From: Hymenobacter armeniacus
GTDB lineage: Bacteria; Bacteroidota; Bacteroidia; Cytophagales; Hymenobacteraceae
Length of the DNA: 64,000 bases
Reading direction: 5' to 3'
Assembly: GCF_014699055.1 (NCBI RefSeq)
Contig: NZ_JACXAC010000002.1
Span: forward strand, 744,001 to 808,000
Position 1 is the stretch's first letter; every line of letters starts with the position of its first letter. A program made the position numbers and the translations under genes. The notes under the pieces are model-generated. The model was not told the origin of the DNA. It did not search any database and was given only the letters and a program-made list of their open reading frames with translations. Positions 34,496 to 46,221 of the stretch are shown in pieces.

Positions 34496-34671
34496 AAAAC
34501 GTGGGAATTAGGAGGTGGAAGATGATTTTACTGCAATCGGGCCGATTGTTGAGTCAATGTAGTAAAAAAACCGGCTGATTTCTGCCATTGTTACGCAAAA
34601 GGTAAAAAAAAGATGATGCGCCGCCGGTGGGTATTTTGGGGCAGGCTGCGGCGGATATGCAATCGTTTCGC

Positions 34672-34679
34672 CAACTTTG
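34672..34679 (+). promoter_or_regulatory. Candidate -7 motif for pfkA
   Basis: CAACTTTG resembles TAnnTTTG, 49 bases before the pfkA start in a 232-base divergent region. Weak. Confidence 0.35.
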
Positions 34680-34727
34680 CGGGGTTTGGGCGCCATTGGC
34701 CTGCCCGCATGATTTAAGAACAAGTTG

Positions 34728-35699
34728 ATGAAGAGAATAGCAGTATTTACCAGCGGCGGCGACTCGCCGGGCATGAACGCCGCCATCCGGGCCGTGGTGC
34801 GCACCGCCACCTACCACGGCATTGAGGTATATGGCATCATGCGCGGCTATAGCGGCATGATTAAGGGCGAGTTTGTGCGGCTCGATTCGGCGTCGGTTTC
34901 CAACACGGTGCAGAAGGGCGGCACCATCCTGAAATCGGCCCGCAGCCTGAAATTTATGACAAAGGAAGGCCGGCAGCAGGCCTTCGACCAGCTGGTGAAT
35001 CACGGCATCGAAGGCCTGGTGGCCATCGGCGGCAACGGCACCTTTACCGGCGCCATGATTTTTGAGGAGGAATTCGGCATCCCCACCGTGGGCGCGCCCG
35101 GCACCATCGACAACGACCTGTACGGCACCGACTACACCATTGGCTACGATACGGCCGTGAACACCGCTTTGGAGTGCATCGACAAAATCCGGGACACGGC
35201 CGACTCGCACGACCGGTGCTTTTTTGTGGAGGTGATGGGCCGCGACTCGGGCTACATCGCCATTCCGTGCGCCATCGGCGGCGGGGCCGAAATCGTGATG
35301 ATTCCGGAAACCCAGATGAGCACCGACGTGGCCGTGGAAACCCTGCAGGCCGGCTGGCACCGCTCCAAAACTTCGTTCATCGTCATCGTGGCCGAGGGCG
35401 ACGAGGAGGGCAACGCCACCCAGGTGGCCGCCCGCGTGAAGGAAGCCATCCCGCAGCTCGATACCCGCGTGACGGTGATTGGCCACATTCAGCGGGGCGG
35501 CTCGCCCACGGCCGCCGACCGCCTGCTGGGCTCGCAGCTCGGCATTGCGGCCGTGGAAGGCCTGATGAACGGCATGCGCAACGTCATGGCCGGCATCATC
35601 GACAAGAAGCTGGTGTACACGCCGTTCATCGATACCATCAACAAGAAGAAGCTCATCAATCAGAGCTTTATGCGGATGGTGGAGATTTTGAGCGTGTAG
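34728..35699 (+). CDS. pfkA: ATP-dependent 6-phosphofructokinase
   Basis: 323 residues, standard length of bacterial PfkA. ATG at 34728 follows a TTG that is also in frame. Motifs: TSGGDSPGMNAAIRAVVR near 8-25, IGGNGTFTGA near 103, PGTIDNDLYGTDYTIGYD near 126 with the catalytic Asp residues, and GHIQRGGSPTAADR near 249. Catalyses ATP-dependent phosphorylation of fructose 6-phosphate in glycolysis. GGNGT in place of the common GGDGS at the ATP site is notable: ATP-type enzymes normally keep Gly after GGD. Convergent with miaA. Confidence 0.95.
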   Translation: MKRIAVFTSGGDSPGMNAAIRAVVRTATYHGIEVYGIMRGYSGMIKGEFVRLDSASVSNTVQKGGTILKSARSLKFMTKEGRQQAFDQLVNHGIEGLVAIGGNGTFTGAMIFEEEFGIPTVGAPGTIDNDLYGTDYTIGYDTAVNTALECIDKIRDTADSHDRCFFVEVMGRDSGYIAIPCAIGGGAEIVMIPETQMSTDVAVETLQAGWHRSKTSFIVIVAEGDEEGNATQVAARVKEAIPQLDTRVTVIGHIQRGGSPTAADRLLGSQLGIAAVEGLMNGMRNVMAGIIDKKLVYTPFIDTINKKKLINQSFMRMVEILSV

Positions 35700-35706
35700 G
35701 TTTTTT

Positions 35707-35794
35707 TTAGGGTAAGAGGTGGGGGTAGGAGGGCAGGAGTTATGTCCGCACATGACAACTCTTGCCCTCCTACCCCCATACCCTCTTACCCTAA
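35707..35794. repeat. Long inverted repeat between pfkA and miaA
   Basis: Left arm 35707-35741 (TTAGGGTAAGAGGTGGGGGT...) pairs with right arm 35757-35794 with few mismatches. The loop contains ATGT/ACAT. A T tract precedes the left arm (35700-35708). The right arm includes the last two codons and the stop of miaA. Positioned as a shared terminator for the convergent genes, though far longer than needed. Confidence 0.75.
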
Positions 35795-36709
35795 TTCTAC
35801 CCACTGATACGCCGGGTCGCGGCGCAGCCAGGTAAGCTGGCGCTTGGCGTAGCGGCGGGTGTTGCGCTGCAGCAGGCGCACGGCCTCGGCCCAGTCGTAG
35901 TCGCCGTCGAGGTAGCCGAAGATTTCCTGGTAGCCCACGGTTTGCAGGGCGTGGTGGTGGCGGTAGGGGAGGAGGCCGCGCACTTCCTCCAGCAGGCCGG
36001 CGGCCAGCATGTGCTCTACCCGCAGGTTGATGCGTTGGTAAAGCGCCTCGCGCTCGCGGGTAAGGGCCACTTTCACGTTGCGGAAGAGCGGGTTCTCGGG
36101 CGGCGGGCCGCTGGTGTGGAAGCTGGAAAACGGCCGGCCCGTGGCGCGCGTGATTTCCAGGGCACGCACCACGCGCTGCGGGTTTTGCGGGTCGATGCGG
36201 GCGTGGGCCACGGGGTCGGTCTGGGCCAGTTCGGCCACGAGGTGGGGCAGGCCGTGGGCGGCCAGCTCGGTGTGGAGCTGGGCCCGGACTTCGGGCGGCA
36301 CGCTAGGCAGCTCGTCGAGCCCGTCGGTGACGGCCTGCACGTAGAGGCCCGAGCCGCCGGTGAGGATAACCAGCGGGTGCCGCTGGAATAGCTTTTCGAG
36401 CACGGCCAGGGCGTCGGCGGCGAAGCGGCCGGCGCTGTAGTCCTCGCTGATGCCGTGGCTGTCGATAAAATGATGAGGCACGCCCTGCATCTCCTCCGGG
36501 GTGGGCTTGGCCGTGCCAATGCTCAGCTCCCGGAAGAACTGGCGCGAGTCGGCCGACACGATTTCGGTGCGGAATTGGTGGGCCAACTGCACGCACAGGG
36601 CGGTTTTGCCCACGGCCGTGGGGCCGGCAATGGTGAGCAGTACGGGCCGCGGGTCGGTGGGCGTGGGCGCCAGCTGGGCAAGAATGGAAGGGGGAAGCAG
36701 GTCCGCCAT
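35786..36709 (-). CDS. miaA: tRNA dimethylallyltransferase
   Basis: 307 residues. P-loop GPTAVGKT at 29-36, DSRQ at 54-57, IGTAKPTPEE near 65, YVQAVTDGLDEL near 124. MiaA transfers a dimethylallyl group to A37 of tRNAs that read UNN codons, stabilising codon-anticodon pairing. The ATG at 36709 directly abuts the amidase stop (36710), so the two genes are co-transcribed. The last codons lie in a long inverted repeat. Confidence 0.96.
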   Translation of the reverse strand: MADLLPPSILAQLAPTPTDPRPVLLTIAGPTAVGKTALCVQLAHQFRTEIVSADSRQFFRELSIGTAKPTPEEMQGVPHHFIDSHGISEDYSAGRFAADALAVLEKLFQRHPLVILTGGSGLYVQAVTDGLDELPSVPPEVRAQLHTELAAHGLPHLVAELAQTDPVAHARIDPQNPQRVVRALEITRATGRPFSSFHTSGPPPENPLFRNVKVALTREREALYQRINLRVEHMLAAGLLEEVRGLLPYRHHHALQTVGYQEIFGYLDGDYDWAEAVRLLQRNTRRYAKRQLTWLRRDPAYQWVELG

Positions 36710-38401
36710 TTAGAAAGTCAGAGGGGGATGCTTTTCGTCAAACTCGGTGGCGTCCTGGTAGGCCTTGGCCAGGGCCAGCAGGGTGCCTTCTTCGTAGAGC
36801 TGGCCGATGAAGGTGATGGTGGTGGGCAGGCCCTGGGCCGTGAAGCCGTTGGGCAGGGCGATGGCGGGGTGGCCGGTGAGGTTGGTGACCACCAGGCTGG
36901 CGCTGAAGGAAGGCGTGATGTAGGCATCCAGCCCCTTAAGCTGGGCGTCCATCTGCTCGATGAGCAGGCTGCGGGCGCGCTGGGCCTGCAGGTATTCTAC
37001 GGCCGGGATGAAGCGCGACGACCGAAAGGTGTTGGGCCAGGCGAAGCGGTTTTGGAGCACCATCTGGCCGTCGCGGCCCGAGCGGGTGAGGCCGTCGAAC
37101 GCCGCCGCGCCTTCGGCCGTGAGCACGAAGCGCAGGCTGCCCGCCGCGATGGCCGGCATTTCGATGGGCACCAGCTCCACGCCCAGCTTGCGCAGCACGT
37201 CGAGGCTGGCCTGGTCGTTGGCCTTGGTGGGGTAGTCTTGGTCGAATGCCTTTTTCACGTAGCCCACGCGCAGCTTTTTGAGGTTGGTACCGAAGGCGTA
37301 GCGGAAAGCGTTGGGCGCCTGCATGGTGGCCGGGTCGCGGGCGTCGGGGCCCGCGGCGGTGAGGGCGGCCAGCACGATGGCGCAGTCCTCGGCCGAGCGG
37401 GCCAGCGGGCCGGCTTTGTCCATGGTCCAGCTCAGGGCCATGGCGCCGGCGCGGCTCACGCGGCCGTAGGTGGGGCGCAGGCCGGTGATGCCGCAGGCCG
37501 TGCTGGGGCTCACGATGGACCCCAGCGTTTCGGTGCCAATGGCAAACGGCAGCAGCCCCGCCGCCACCGCCGAGGCCGAGCCCGCCGACGAGCCGCTGGA
37601 ACCCTTGGTGATGTCCCAGGGCGTGCGGGTCTTCTCGCCAAACCAGACGTCGCCCTGGGCCAGCTCGCCCAGCGTGAGCTTGGCGCAGAGCACGGCTCCG
37701 GCGGCGCGCAGGCGCTCCACCACGGCGGCGTCCTCGTCCAGCGTTTGGTCTTTGTAGGGCACCGAGCCCCAGGTGGTTTTGTAGCCTTTGGCGCTAAATA
37801 AGTCCTTGGCGCCGTAGGGGATGCCGTGCAGCGGCCCGCGGTATTTGCCGGCTTTGATTTCCTGGTCGGCCTGGCGGGCCTGCTGCAGGGCCAGCTCTTC
37901 GGTGAGGGTGATGACGCAGTGCAGCTTGGGGTCGTACTTCTTGAGCCGGGCCAGGAAAAAAGTAGTCAGCTCCTCAGACGAAATCTGCTTGGTGCGCAGC
38001 AGCTCGCCCAGCTGCCGCACGGTGTAGAATGCGAGGTCGTCGCGGGTGGCGGGAAGTTTCACCTTGGCCATTTCCGGCAGCTTGCCGGGGGTGGTGGTGG
38101 CAGCGACCAGGCTGGCCTGGCGCAGCCGCAGCGGGCGCGGGTCGAACACCACGGCCGGGGCCACGCTGTTGGATATGTCCAGCTTGCGCAAGGCCTCATA
38201 GCTTTCGCGGTAGCCGGTCAGGTTGCGGCGGGTTGAGTCGAGCTGGGCCTCGGAAAAGCTTATCCCCATGAGCTGCTGCGCGGCGCGGAGCATGGGCACC
38301 GTAATTTCTTCCGGGGCCGTGGGCCGCGCCACCAGGGCGCCGGCGGCAAAACAGGCCGTGCCGAGGAGCAGGGCAGGAGTCAGTTTTTTCAAGACTAGCA
38401 T
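36710..38401 (-). CDS. Amidase (amidase-signature family), exported
   Basis: 563 residues from ATG 38401 (MLVLKKLTPALLLGTACFAA). The N-terminal hydrophobic segment 7-25 is a signal peptide or anchor. Amidase-signature triad: Lys199 in GIPYGAKD, cis-Ser in GSSGSSAGSASA near 267-278 (about Ser272), nucleophile Ser295 in GTETLGSIVS. Hydrolyses amide bonds of unknown substrate, probably in the periplasm. The additional 80-residue helical region after the signal lacks known motifs. Immediately precedes miaA. Confidence 0.92.
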   Translation of the reverse strand: MLVLKKLTPALLLGTACFAAGALVARPTAPEEITVPMLRAAQQLMGISFSEAQLDSTRRNLTGYRESYEALRKLDISNSVAPAVVFDPRPLRLRQASLVAATTTPGKLPEMAKVKLPATRDDLAFYTVRQLGELLRTKQISSEELTTFFLARLKKYDPKLHCVITLTEELALQQARQADQEIKAGKYRGPLHGIPYGAKDLFSAKGYKTTWGSVPYKDQTLDEDAAVVERLRAAGAVLCAKLTLGELAQGDVWFGEKTRTPWDITKGSSGSSAGSASAVAAGLLPFAIGTETLGSIVSPSTACGITGLRPTYGRVSRAGAMALSWTMDKAGPLARSAEDCAIVLAALTAAGPDARDPATMQAPNAFRYAFGTNLKKLRVGYVKKAFDQDYPTKANDQASLDVLRKLGVELVPIEMPAIAAGSLRFVLTAEGAAAFDGLTRSGRDGQMVLQNRFAWPNTFRSSRFIPAVEYLQAQRARSLLIEQMDAQLKGLDAYITPSFSASLVVTNLTGHPAIALPNGFTAQGLPTTITFIGQLYEEGTLLALAKAYQDATEFDEKHPPLTF

Positions 38402-38608
38402 ATGAAATGCGGGTGGGAGGTGCCCGCCGGAAAAGCGCCGCGCCGCGGCTGGCAGTGGCAAAAACGGTCGTACGAAGTTAGGCCACACGGCGCCGGCCCG
38501 GGCACCCACGCGCCAGTGAATCTTGAATTAGCTGTCCGGCCGTTTCTTTGCGCAACAGGGGCCTGCCCCGTTTCCCGTGCCCTCGTAGCGCTTATTCCAC
38601 TGCCTTAT

Positions 38609-38974
38609 ATGTTGCCCCAACTCCTGTCCCTCGTGCTCTTGGTGGGCCTCACCGCCGCCGCGTTGCTGCGCTGCATCGACCGGTGGCGTCGGGCGCCGCG
38701 GCGGGATTTTCGCGCCGGGTACTGGCTCAGCGCGGGGCTGCTACTGCCCGTGGTGGGAGCCTACCTGCGGCTGGGCCAGCTCGGCGTGACGGCCCACACC
38801 ACGGACCTGAGCTTTTTGTTCAATGCCGCGCCGCTCTACGGGCAAAACCTGCTGGGCATGGCCTTGCCCCGAGCCGCTGGCCTGCTGGCCGTTTTTCCGG
38901 TGGCCTTGCCCTGCGCCGCCCTCTGCCGGGCATTGCTCGGTCCGGGCACCGGTCCTGAATCTGCCAGCAGTTGA
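38609..38974 (+). CDS. Small multi-helix membrane protein
   Basis: 121 residues from ATG 38609 (MLPQLLSLVLL). Three to four hydrophobic segments (3-20, 42-58, 85-112) with basic loops RCIDRWRRAPRRD. The frame is open upstream to 38402, but that region is divergent-promoter DNA. No family recognised. Divergent from the amidase gene. Confidence 0.6.
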   Translation: MLPQLLSLVLLVGLTAAALLRCIDRWRRAPRRDFRAGYWLSAGLLLPVVGAYLRLGQLGVTAHTTDLSFLFNAAPLYGQNLLGMALPRAAGLLAVFPVALPCAALCRALLGPGTGPESASS

Positions 38975-39026
38975 TTGTGCAGGTATGCGGCACAGCTAAT
39001 GCAGGAAGTCGGGCAATTGCCCTCGG

Positions 39027-39135
39027 CTAATCGGTCAGCGGCACCACTTGCGTCCACAACCGGCGCAGCTCCCGCGCCTCGTGCTGCCCGCTGGGCTGGG
39101 GCCCCATGGGCAGGGCCCCGCGTTTCGCCCACCCG
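39027..39135 (-). pseudogene. Remnant of a glycosyltransferase C-terminus
   Basis: In frame on the minus strand this reads PQPSGQHEARELRRLW then TQVVPLTD and a stop. The intact glycosyltransferase at 39890 ends with PQLSWQHEERALRRLW then GGVVPVAP. DNA similarity over about 68 bases is also high. Nothing of the rest of the gene is seen, so this is a copied tail, about 0.9 kb from the parent and starting at the DUF2927 stop codon. Confidence 0.7.
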
Positions 39136-39888
39136 CTACTCTGGCGCCGCAAGCACGTGGCGGGTGAAATCAGCCCGTGACGTATTGACCGGTATCCCCG
39201 AATTGTAAAGAATGCTGATTATGCGTCGGTCAATGGGCAAAAACTCGGTGGCAAAAAGGCGGTAGGTATCGCCGGAAGCTTGGTCGATGACAATTTGGCG
39301 ATTGGAGGAAAAAACGCTTTTGGGGTAGCGGTTGGTGTCTTTGGGAAGCCCAATGCTTTGTGCTATTTCCTCTCGGATAATGGCTTCCTCATGGCCCTCG
39401 AAAGTTAAGTTATTGGCCACGGCTACTGTGGCGCTGGTAATCTCGCCGCACGGCGTGGTGCGAAAAGCAAAGGTGCCGTTTGCACTACCATCGTGGCCCC
39501 GAAACAGCTGCGGAATATCCTGAATGGGCGCAAAGTAGATGCGCAGGTCCGGCTTGTCGGGCTGCAGTTGGAACTTGGTGCTGCGGCTAATGGTGTTCAG
39601 GTCTGCCAAAACCCGCCGCACTTCCTGCTTTTCGGCTGCGGTGCAGGCCGTCATGATTGCAACGCGCACAACCGGCCGGTTCCACCGATGAATGGTTTCG
39701 CTCAATGTGCCCAAATCATTCCCAAAAGCAATTTGCCCAAAGTAGGAAAGGTCTTCCCGACTGTACTCCGTGCGCAGCCGCTTGGCCTGGGCCGGGGTCA
39801 GCGATGCATGGCAGCTCCACGTTTGCCGGGCGTAGAAGCCGATGACCAGCACGGCCCCGATGGCCGCAAGCAGGAGAACGTTTTTCAT
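39136..39888 (-). CDS. DUF2927 domain protein
   Basis: 250 residues from ATG 39888 (MKNVLLLAAIGAVLVIGFYA). N-terminal helix 4-20 is an anchor or signal. The C-terminal half carries the DUF2927 features EEIAQSIGLPKDTNRYP, SVFSSN and DRRIISILYNSGIPVNTSR. In the family this region resembles a metallopeptidase-like helix, but no HExxH is present here. Starts one base after the glycosyltransferase stop, so likely co-translated. It separates the gene from the tail remnant. Confidence 0.8.
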   Translation of the reverse strand: MKNVLLLAAIGAVLVIGFYARQTWSCHASLTPAQAKRLRTEYSREDLSYFGQIAFGNDLGTLSETIHRWNRPVVRVAIMTACTAAEKQEVRRVLADLNTISRSTKFQLQPDKPDLRIYFAPIQDIPQLFRGHDGSANGTFAFRTTPCGEITSATVAVANNLTFEGHEEAIIREEIAQSIGLPKDTNRYPKSVFSSNRQIVIDQASGDTYRLFATEFLPIDRRIISILYNSGIPVNTSRADFTRHVLAAPE

Positions 39889-39889
39889 G

Positions 39890-41065
39890 TTAGGCGTGGA
39901 GTTGTTCCCGGTTGGGTAGCAGCCCGGCAGGTGCCACCGGCACCACGCCACCCCACAGCCGGCGCAGCGCCCGTTCCTCGTGCTGCCAGCTGAGCTGCGG
40001 GGCGGCGCGGCGGCAGTTTTCGGCCAAATAGTGGTAGCGGGCCGGCTCGTCGCGCAGCAGGCGGTTGAGGGCCCGGGCCAGGGTGGTGGGGGCCAAGTCC
40101 GTCACCAGCTCGGCCACGTCGAATTCGTCGTTGAGGGCGCGGTATTCGGGAAAGTCGATGAGCACCTGCGGGATGCCGGCGTGCACGTAGTCGAAGAACT
40201 TGTTGGCCAGCGAGTAGTAGTAGCTCAGGCCGATGTTTTCGAGCAGCATGATGCCCACGGCCGCGTGCCGCGTCACCTCGCGCAGTGCCTCGGGCAGCAC
40301 GAAGCCGCGAAACTCCACTTTGCCCGACGCCAGCAGGCCCAAGCGTGCGGCCCGCGCGCGCAGGGCCGCCGAAAGGTCGCCTTCGCCGCAAATCACCAGC
40401 CGGCCCGCCACCTGGGGCATGGCGTCGAGCAGGTTTTCGAGGCCGCGGCCCACGTTCAGGGCCCCCTGGTACAGAATGTAGCCGCCGGGCGGTGCGGCCG
40501 CCGGAGCAGGCGGCAACACGTCTTCCTCGCGCAGCCGGCTCACGTTGCGCACCACCGCAAACGGCCGGCCGTAGCGCTGCTTAAACATCCCGGCCAGCGC
40601 CGGGCCCACGGTATACGCCAGCCGGGCCCGCGGCACGATGAAGCTTTCCACCCAGCGCCACACGCGCTGCACCGCCGGCCGGGCCACCACCTCGGGCACT
40701 TCCGTGAACAGCTCGTGGGCATCGTACACCAGCGGCTGGCCGCCCAGCCGGGCCCGCAGCCACACGGGCAGGGCGGTGTCCAGGTCGCAGGCGCACCAGG
40801 CGGCCGCGCGCTGGCTGAGCAAATAGAAAAGCAGCCGCAGATTGTACTCCAGGTAAAACAGCTTGCCCTTCTGAAACCAACCGCGCAGGCGGTGCTGTTG
40901 GTAGGGCTGGGGCGTGAGCGGGGGCGAGGCCGGCCGCTGCCAGCCCACGAGCTGCACCTGGTAGCCGGCCGCGGCCAGGCTGCCGCAAATGCGCTGCATG
41001 CGCTGGTCGAAGCACAGGTCGGTGGTGACGGCGAAGAGCAGGCGCGGCGCGGACGGGGGCGGCAA
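39890..41065 (-). CDS. Glycosyltransferase family 4-like protein
   Basis: 391 residues. Start TTG 41065 (reads as MPPPSAPRLLFAVTTDLCFD). No in-frame ATG lies closer than MQRICGSL at residue 23. GT-B fold: N-terminal FDQRMQRICGSLAAAGYQV, linker PLVYDAHELFTEVPEV, C-terminal YQGALNVGRGLENLLDAM, VICGEGDLSAALRARA and SYYYSLANKFFDYVHAGIP with the EX7E-like region. Transfers a sugar from a nucleotide donor to an unknown cell-surface acceptor. Operon with DUF2927. Confidence 0.88.
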   Translation of the reverse strand: MPPPSAPRLLFAVTTDLCFDQRMQRICGSLAAAGYQVQLVGWQRPASPPLTPQPYQQHRLRGWFQKGKLFYLEYNLRLLFYLLSQRAAAWCACDLDTALPVWLRARLGGQPLVYDAHELFTEVPEVVARPAVQRVWRWVESFIVPRARLAYTVGPALAGMFKQRYGRPFAVVRNVSRLREEDVLPPAPAAAPPGGYILYQGALNVGRGLENLLDAMPQVAGRLVICGEGDLSAALRARAARLGLLASGKVEFRGFVLPEALREVTRHAAVGIMLLENIGLSYYYSLANKFFDYVHAGIPQVLIDFPEYRALNDEFDVAELVTDLAPTTLARALNRLLRDEPARYHYLAENCRRAAPQLSWQHEERALRRLWGGVVPVAPAGLLPNREQLHA

Positions 41066-41191
41066 GAGCAGAAGCTGGCGCCGCCCGGGCAGCGCCGCGT
41101 TAGTTATTTTATTTTGGCCAAATTTACGCCGCCGCCCGGCACGGCGGTGGTTATATTAGCAGGAAATTCAACAGGCAGGACGCGTTATTGT

Positions 41192-44890
<3,699 letters not shown>

Positions 44891-44945
44891 TTTCGGCCCG
44901 TTCTTCTATTTTTCTACCCCCAACCCAATCCAACCCCTAACGCTC

Positions 44946-45332
44946 ATGTCCGTCGATACCCAATCCAAAACCATTCTGATTGCTGAGGACAGCTCGGTGA
45001 TTCTCAACCTCACCCGTAAGATTCTGGAGTTGCAGAAGTACAAAATCGTGCTGGCCAAAAACGGGGGCGAAGTCCTCAAGCAACTCGAAGCCACTCCGGT
45101 CGATTGCGTGCTGATGGACATCAACATCCCGGTGAAGGACGGCATGCAGTGCACCCGCGAAATCCGCGCCCACGCCGACCCGGCCATCAATAAATTGCCC
45201 ATCATCGCCATCACCGGCAACGCCAACAACTACTCGATGGACCAGTTCCGCGAGGCCGGCGTGACCGATTACCTGCCCAAGCCGCTCGACTTCGACGCCC
45301 TCGTGCGCGTGGTGAAGCAGTACGTGGGCTAA
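44946..45332 (+). CDS. Single-domain response regulator
   Basis: 128 residues, receiver only. Acidic pair near Glu14-Asp15 (LIAEDSS), phosphoacceptor Asp58 in LMDINIP, Thr in AITGNAN, Lys in YLPKPLD. No output domain. Lies 55 bases after the hybrid kinase and is the likely final receiver from its Hpt domain, by analogy with CheY- or DivK-type regulators. Confidence 0.94.
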   Translation: MSVDTQSKTILIAEDSSVILNLTRKILELQKYKIVLAKNGGEVLKQLEATPVDCVLMDINIPVKDGMQCTREIRAHADPAINKLPIIAITGNANNYSMDQFREAGVTDYLPKPLDFDALVRVVKQYVG

Positions 45333-45340
45333 TCAATTGG

Positions 45341-45416
45341 TGAATGAGTGAATGGCTGAATGGGTGAATGAGCACGCGGCCATTCGCTCATTCAGCCATT
45401 CAGCCATTCACTCATT
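45341..45416. repeat. Inverted repeat of heptamer-like units before MBL gene
   Basis: Left arm 45341-45373 (TGAATGAGTGAATGGCTGAA...) and right arm 45386-45416 pair with one or two mismatches. Each arm is built of GAATG(A/G) units. It ends four bases before the MBL hydrolase ATG, so the folded mRNA would place a stem of about 30 bp against the start codon. Confidence 0.8.
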
Positions 45417-45419
45417 AAG

Positions 45420-46187
45420 ATGGTTGTAACGTTCTTAGGTACCGGCACCTCTTCCGGGGTGCCCATGATAGGGTGCACCTGCGCGGTGTGCCGCTCGCTC
45501 GACCACCGCGACCACCGCCTGCGCGTGTCGGTGCACGTGGAAGTGGGTAGCCGCAGCTTCGTCATCGACTCCGGCCCCGATTTTCGGCAGCAGATGCTGC
45601 GCGCCCGTGTCACTCGGCTCGACGCGCTGCTGTTCACGCACGAGCACAAAGACCACACCGCCGGCCTCGACGACATCCGGGCCTTCAATTTCCGGCAGCA
45701 GACGGACATGCCGGTTTTTGCCGAACCCCGCGTGCTGCGCCAACTGCAGCAGGAGTTTGCCTACATTTTTGCCGAAAACAAGTACCCCGGCGTGCCGCGC
45801 GTGACGCTGCACCCCATCGAGCGCGACGACGCGCCGTTTGACGTGCTGGGGGTTTCGGTGCTGCCCCTGCGGGCCATGCACCACCGCCTGCCGGTGCTGG
45901 GTTTCCGCATCGGCGGCTTCTGCTACCTGACGGATGCCAACCACATCGGGCCCGAAACCCGCGCCCAGCTCCGCGACGCCGACGTGATTGTGCTCAACGC
46001 CCTGCGGCGCGAGGAGCACATTTCGCACTTCACGCTGGCCCAGGCCATTGCGGTGCTGGAAGAGGCCGCGCCCAAGCGGGCCTTTCTCACGCACATCAGC
46101 CACCAGCTGGGCCGCCACCAGGAAGTGGAAGCCGAGCTGCCGGACTGGATTCGGCTGGCGTATGATGGGCTGAAAGTGACGGTGTAG
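45420..46187 (+). CDS. MBL fold metallo-hydrolase (PhnP-like)
   Basis: 255 residues. TSSGVPMIGCTCAVC near 10-24 is the metal-binding Cys cluster seen in PhnP/lipoyl-like MBL enzymes. Zinc motif HEHKDH at 74-79 and later MHHRLPVLGFRIG, YLTDANHIG and HISHQLGRH. Likely a phosphodiesterase acting on cyclic phosphates or nucleotides. The start codon follows a long hairpin. Confidence 0.92.
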   Translation: MVVTFLGTGTSSGVPMIGCTCAVCRSLDHRDHRLRVSVHVEVGSRSFVIDSGPDFRQQMLRARVTRLDALLFTHEHKDHTAGLDDIRAFNFRQQTDMPVFAEPRVLRQLQQEFAYIFAENKYPGVPRVTLHPIERDDAPFDVLGVSVLPLRAMHHRLPVLGFRIGGFCYLTDANHIGPETRAQLRDADVIVLNALRREEHISHFTLAQAIAVLEEAAPKRAFLTHISHQLGRHQEVEAELPDWIRLAYDGLKVTV

Positions 46188-46221
46188 GAACGCGCCGCGG
46201 CACATTCCTGCCGGTTTATTT

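Noticed and set aside
39980..41191. Upstream extension of the hybrid kinase frame
   Set aside because: It is antisense to the glycosyltransferase gene. The PAS homology starts after ATG 41192.
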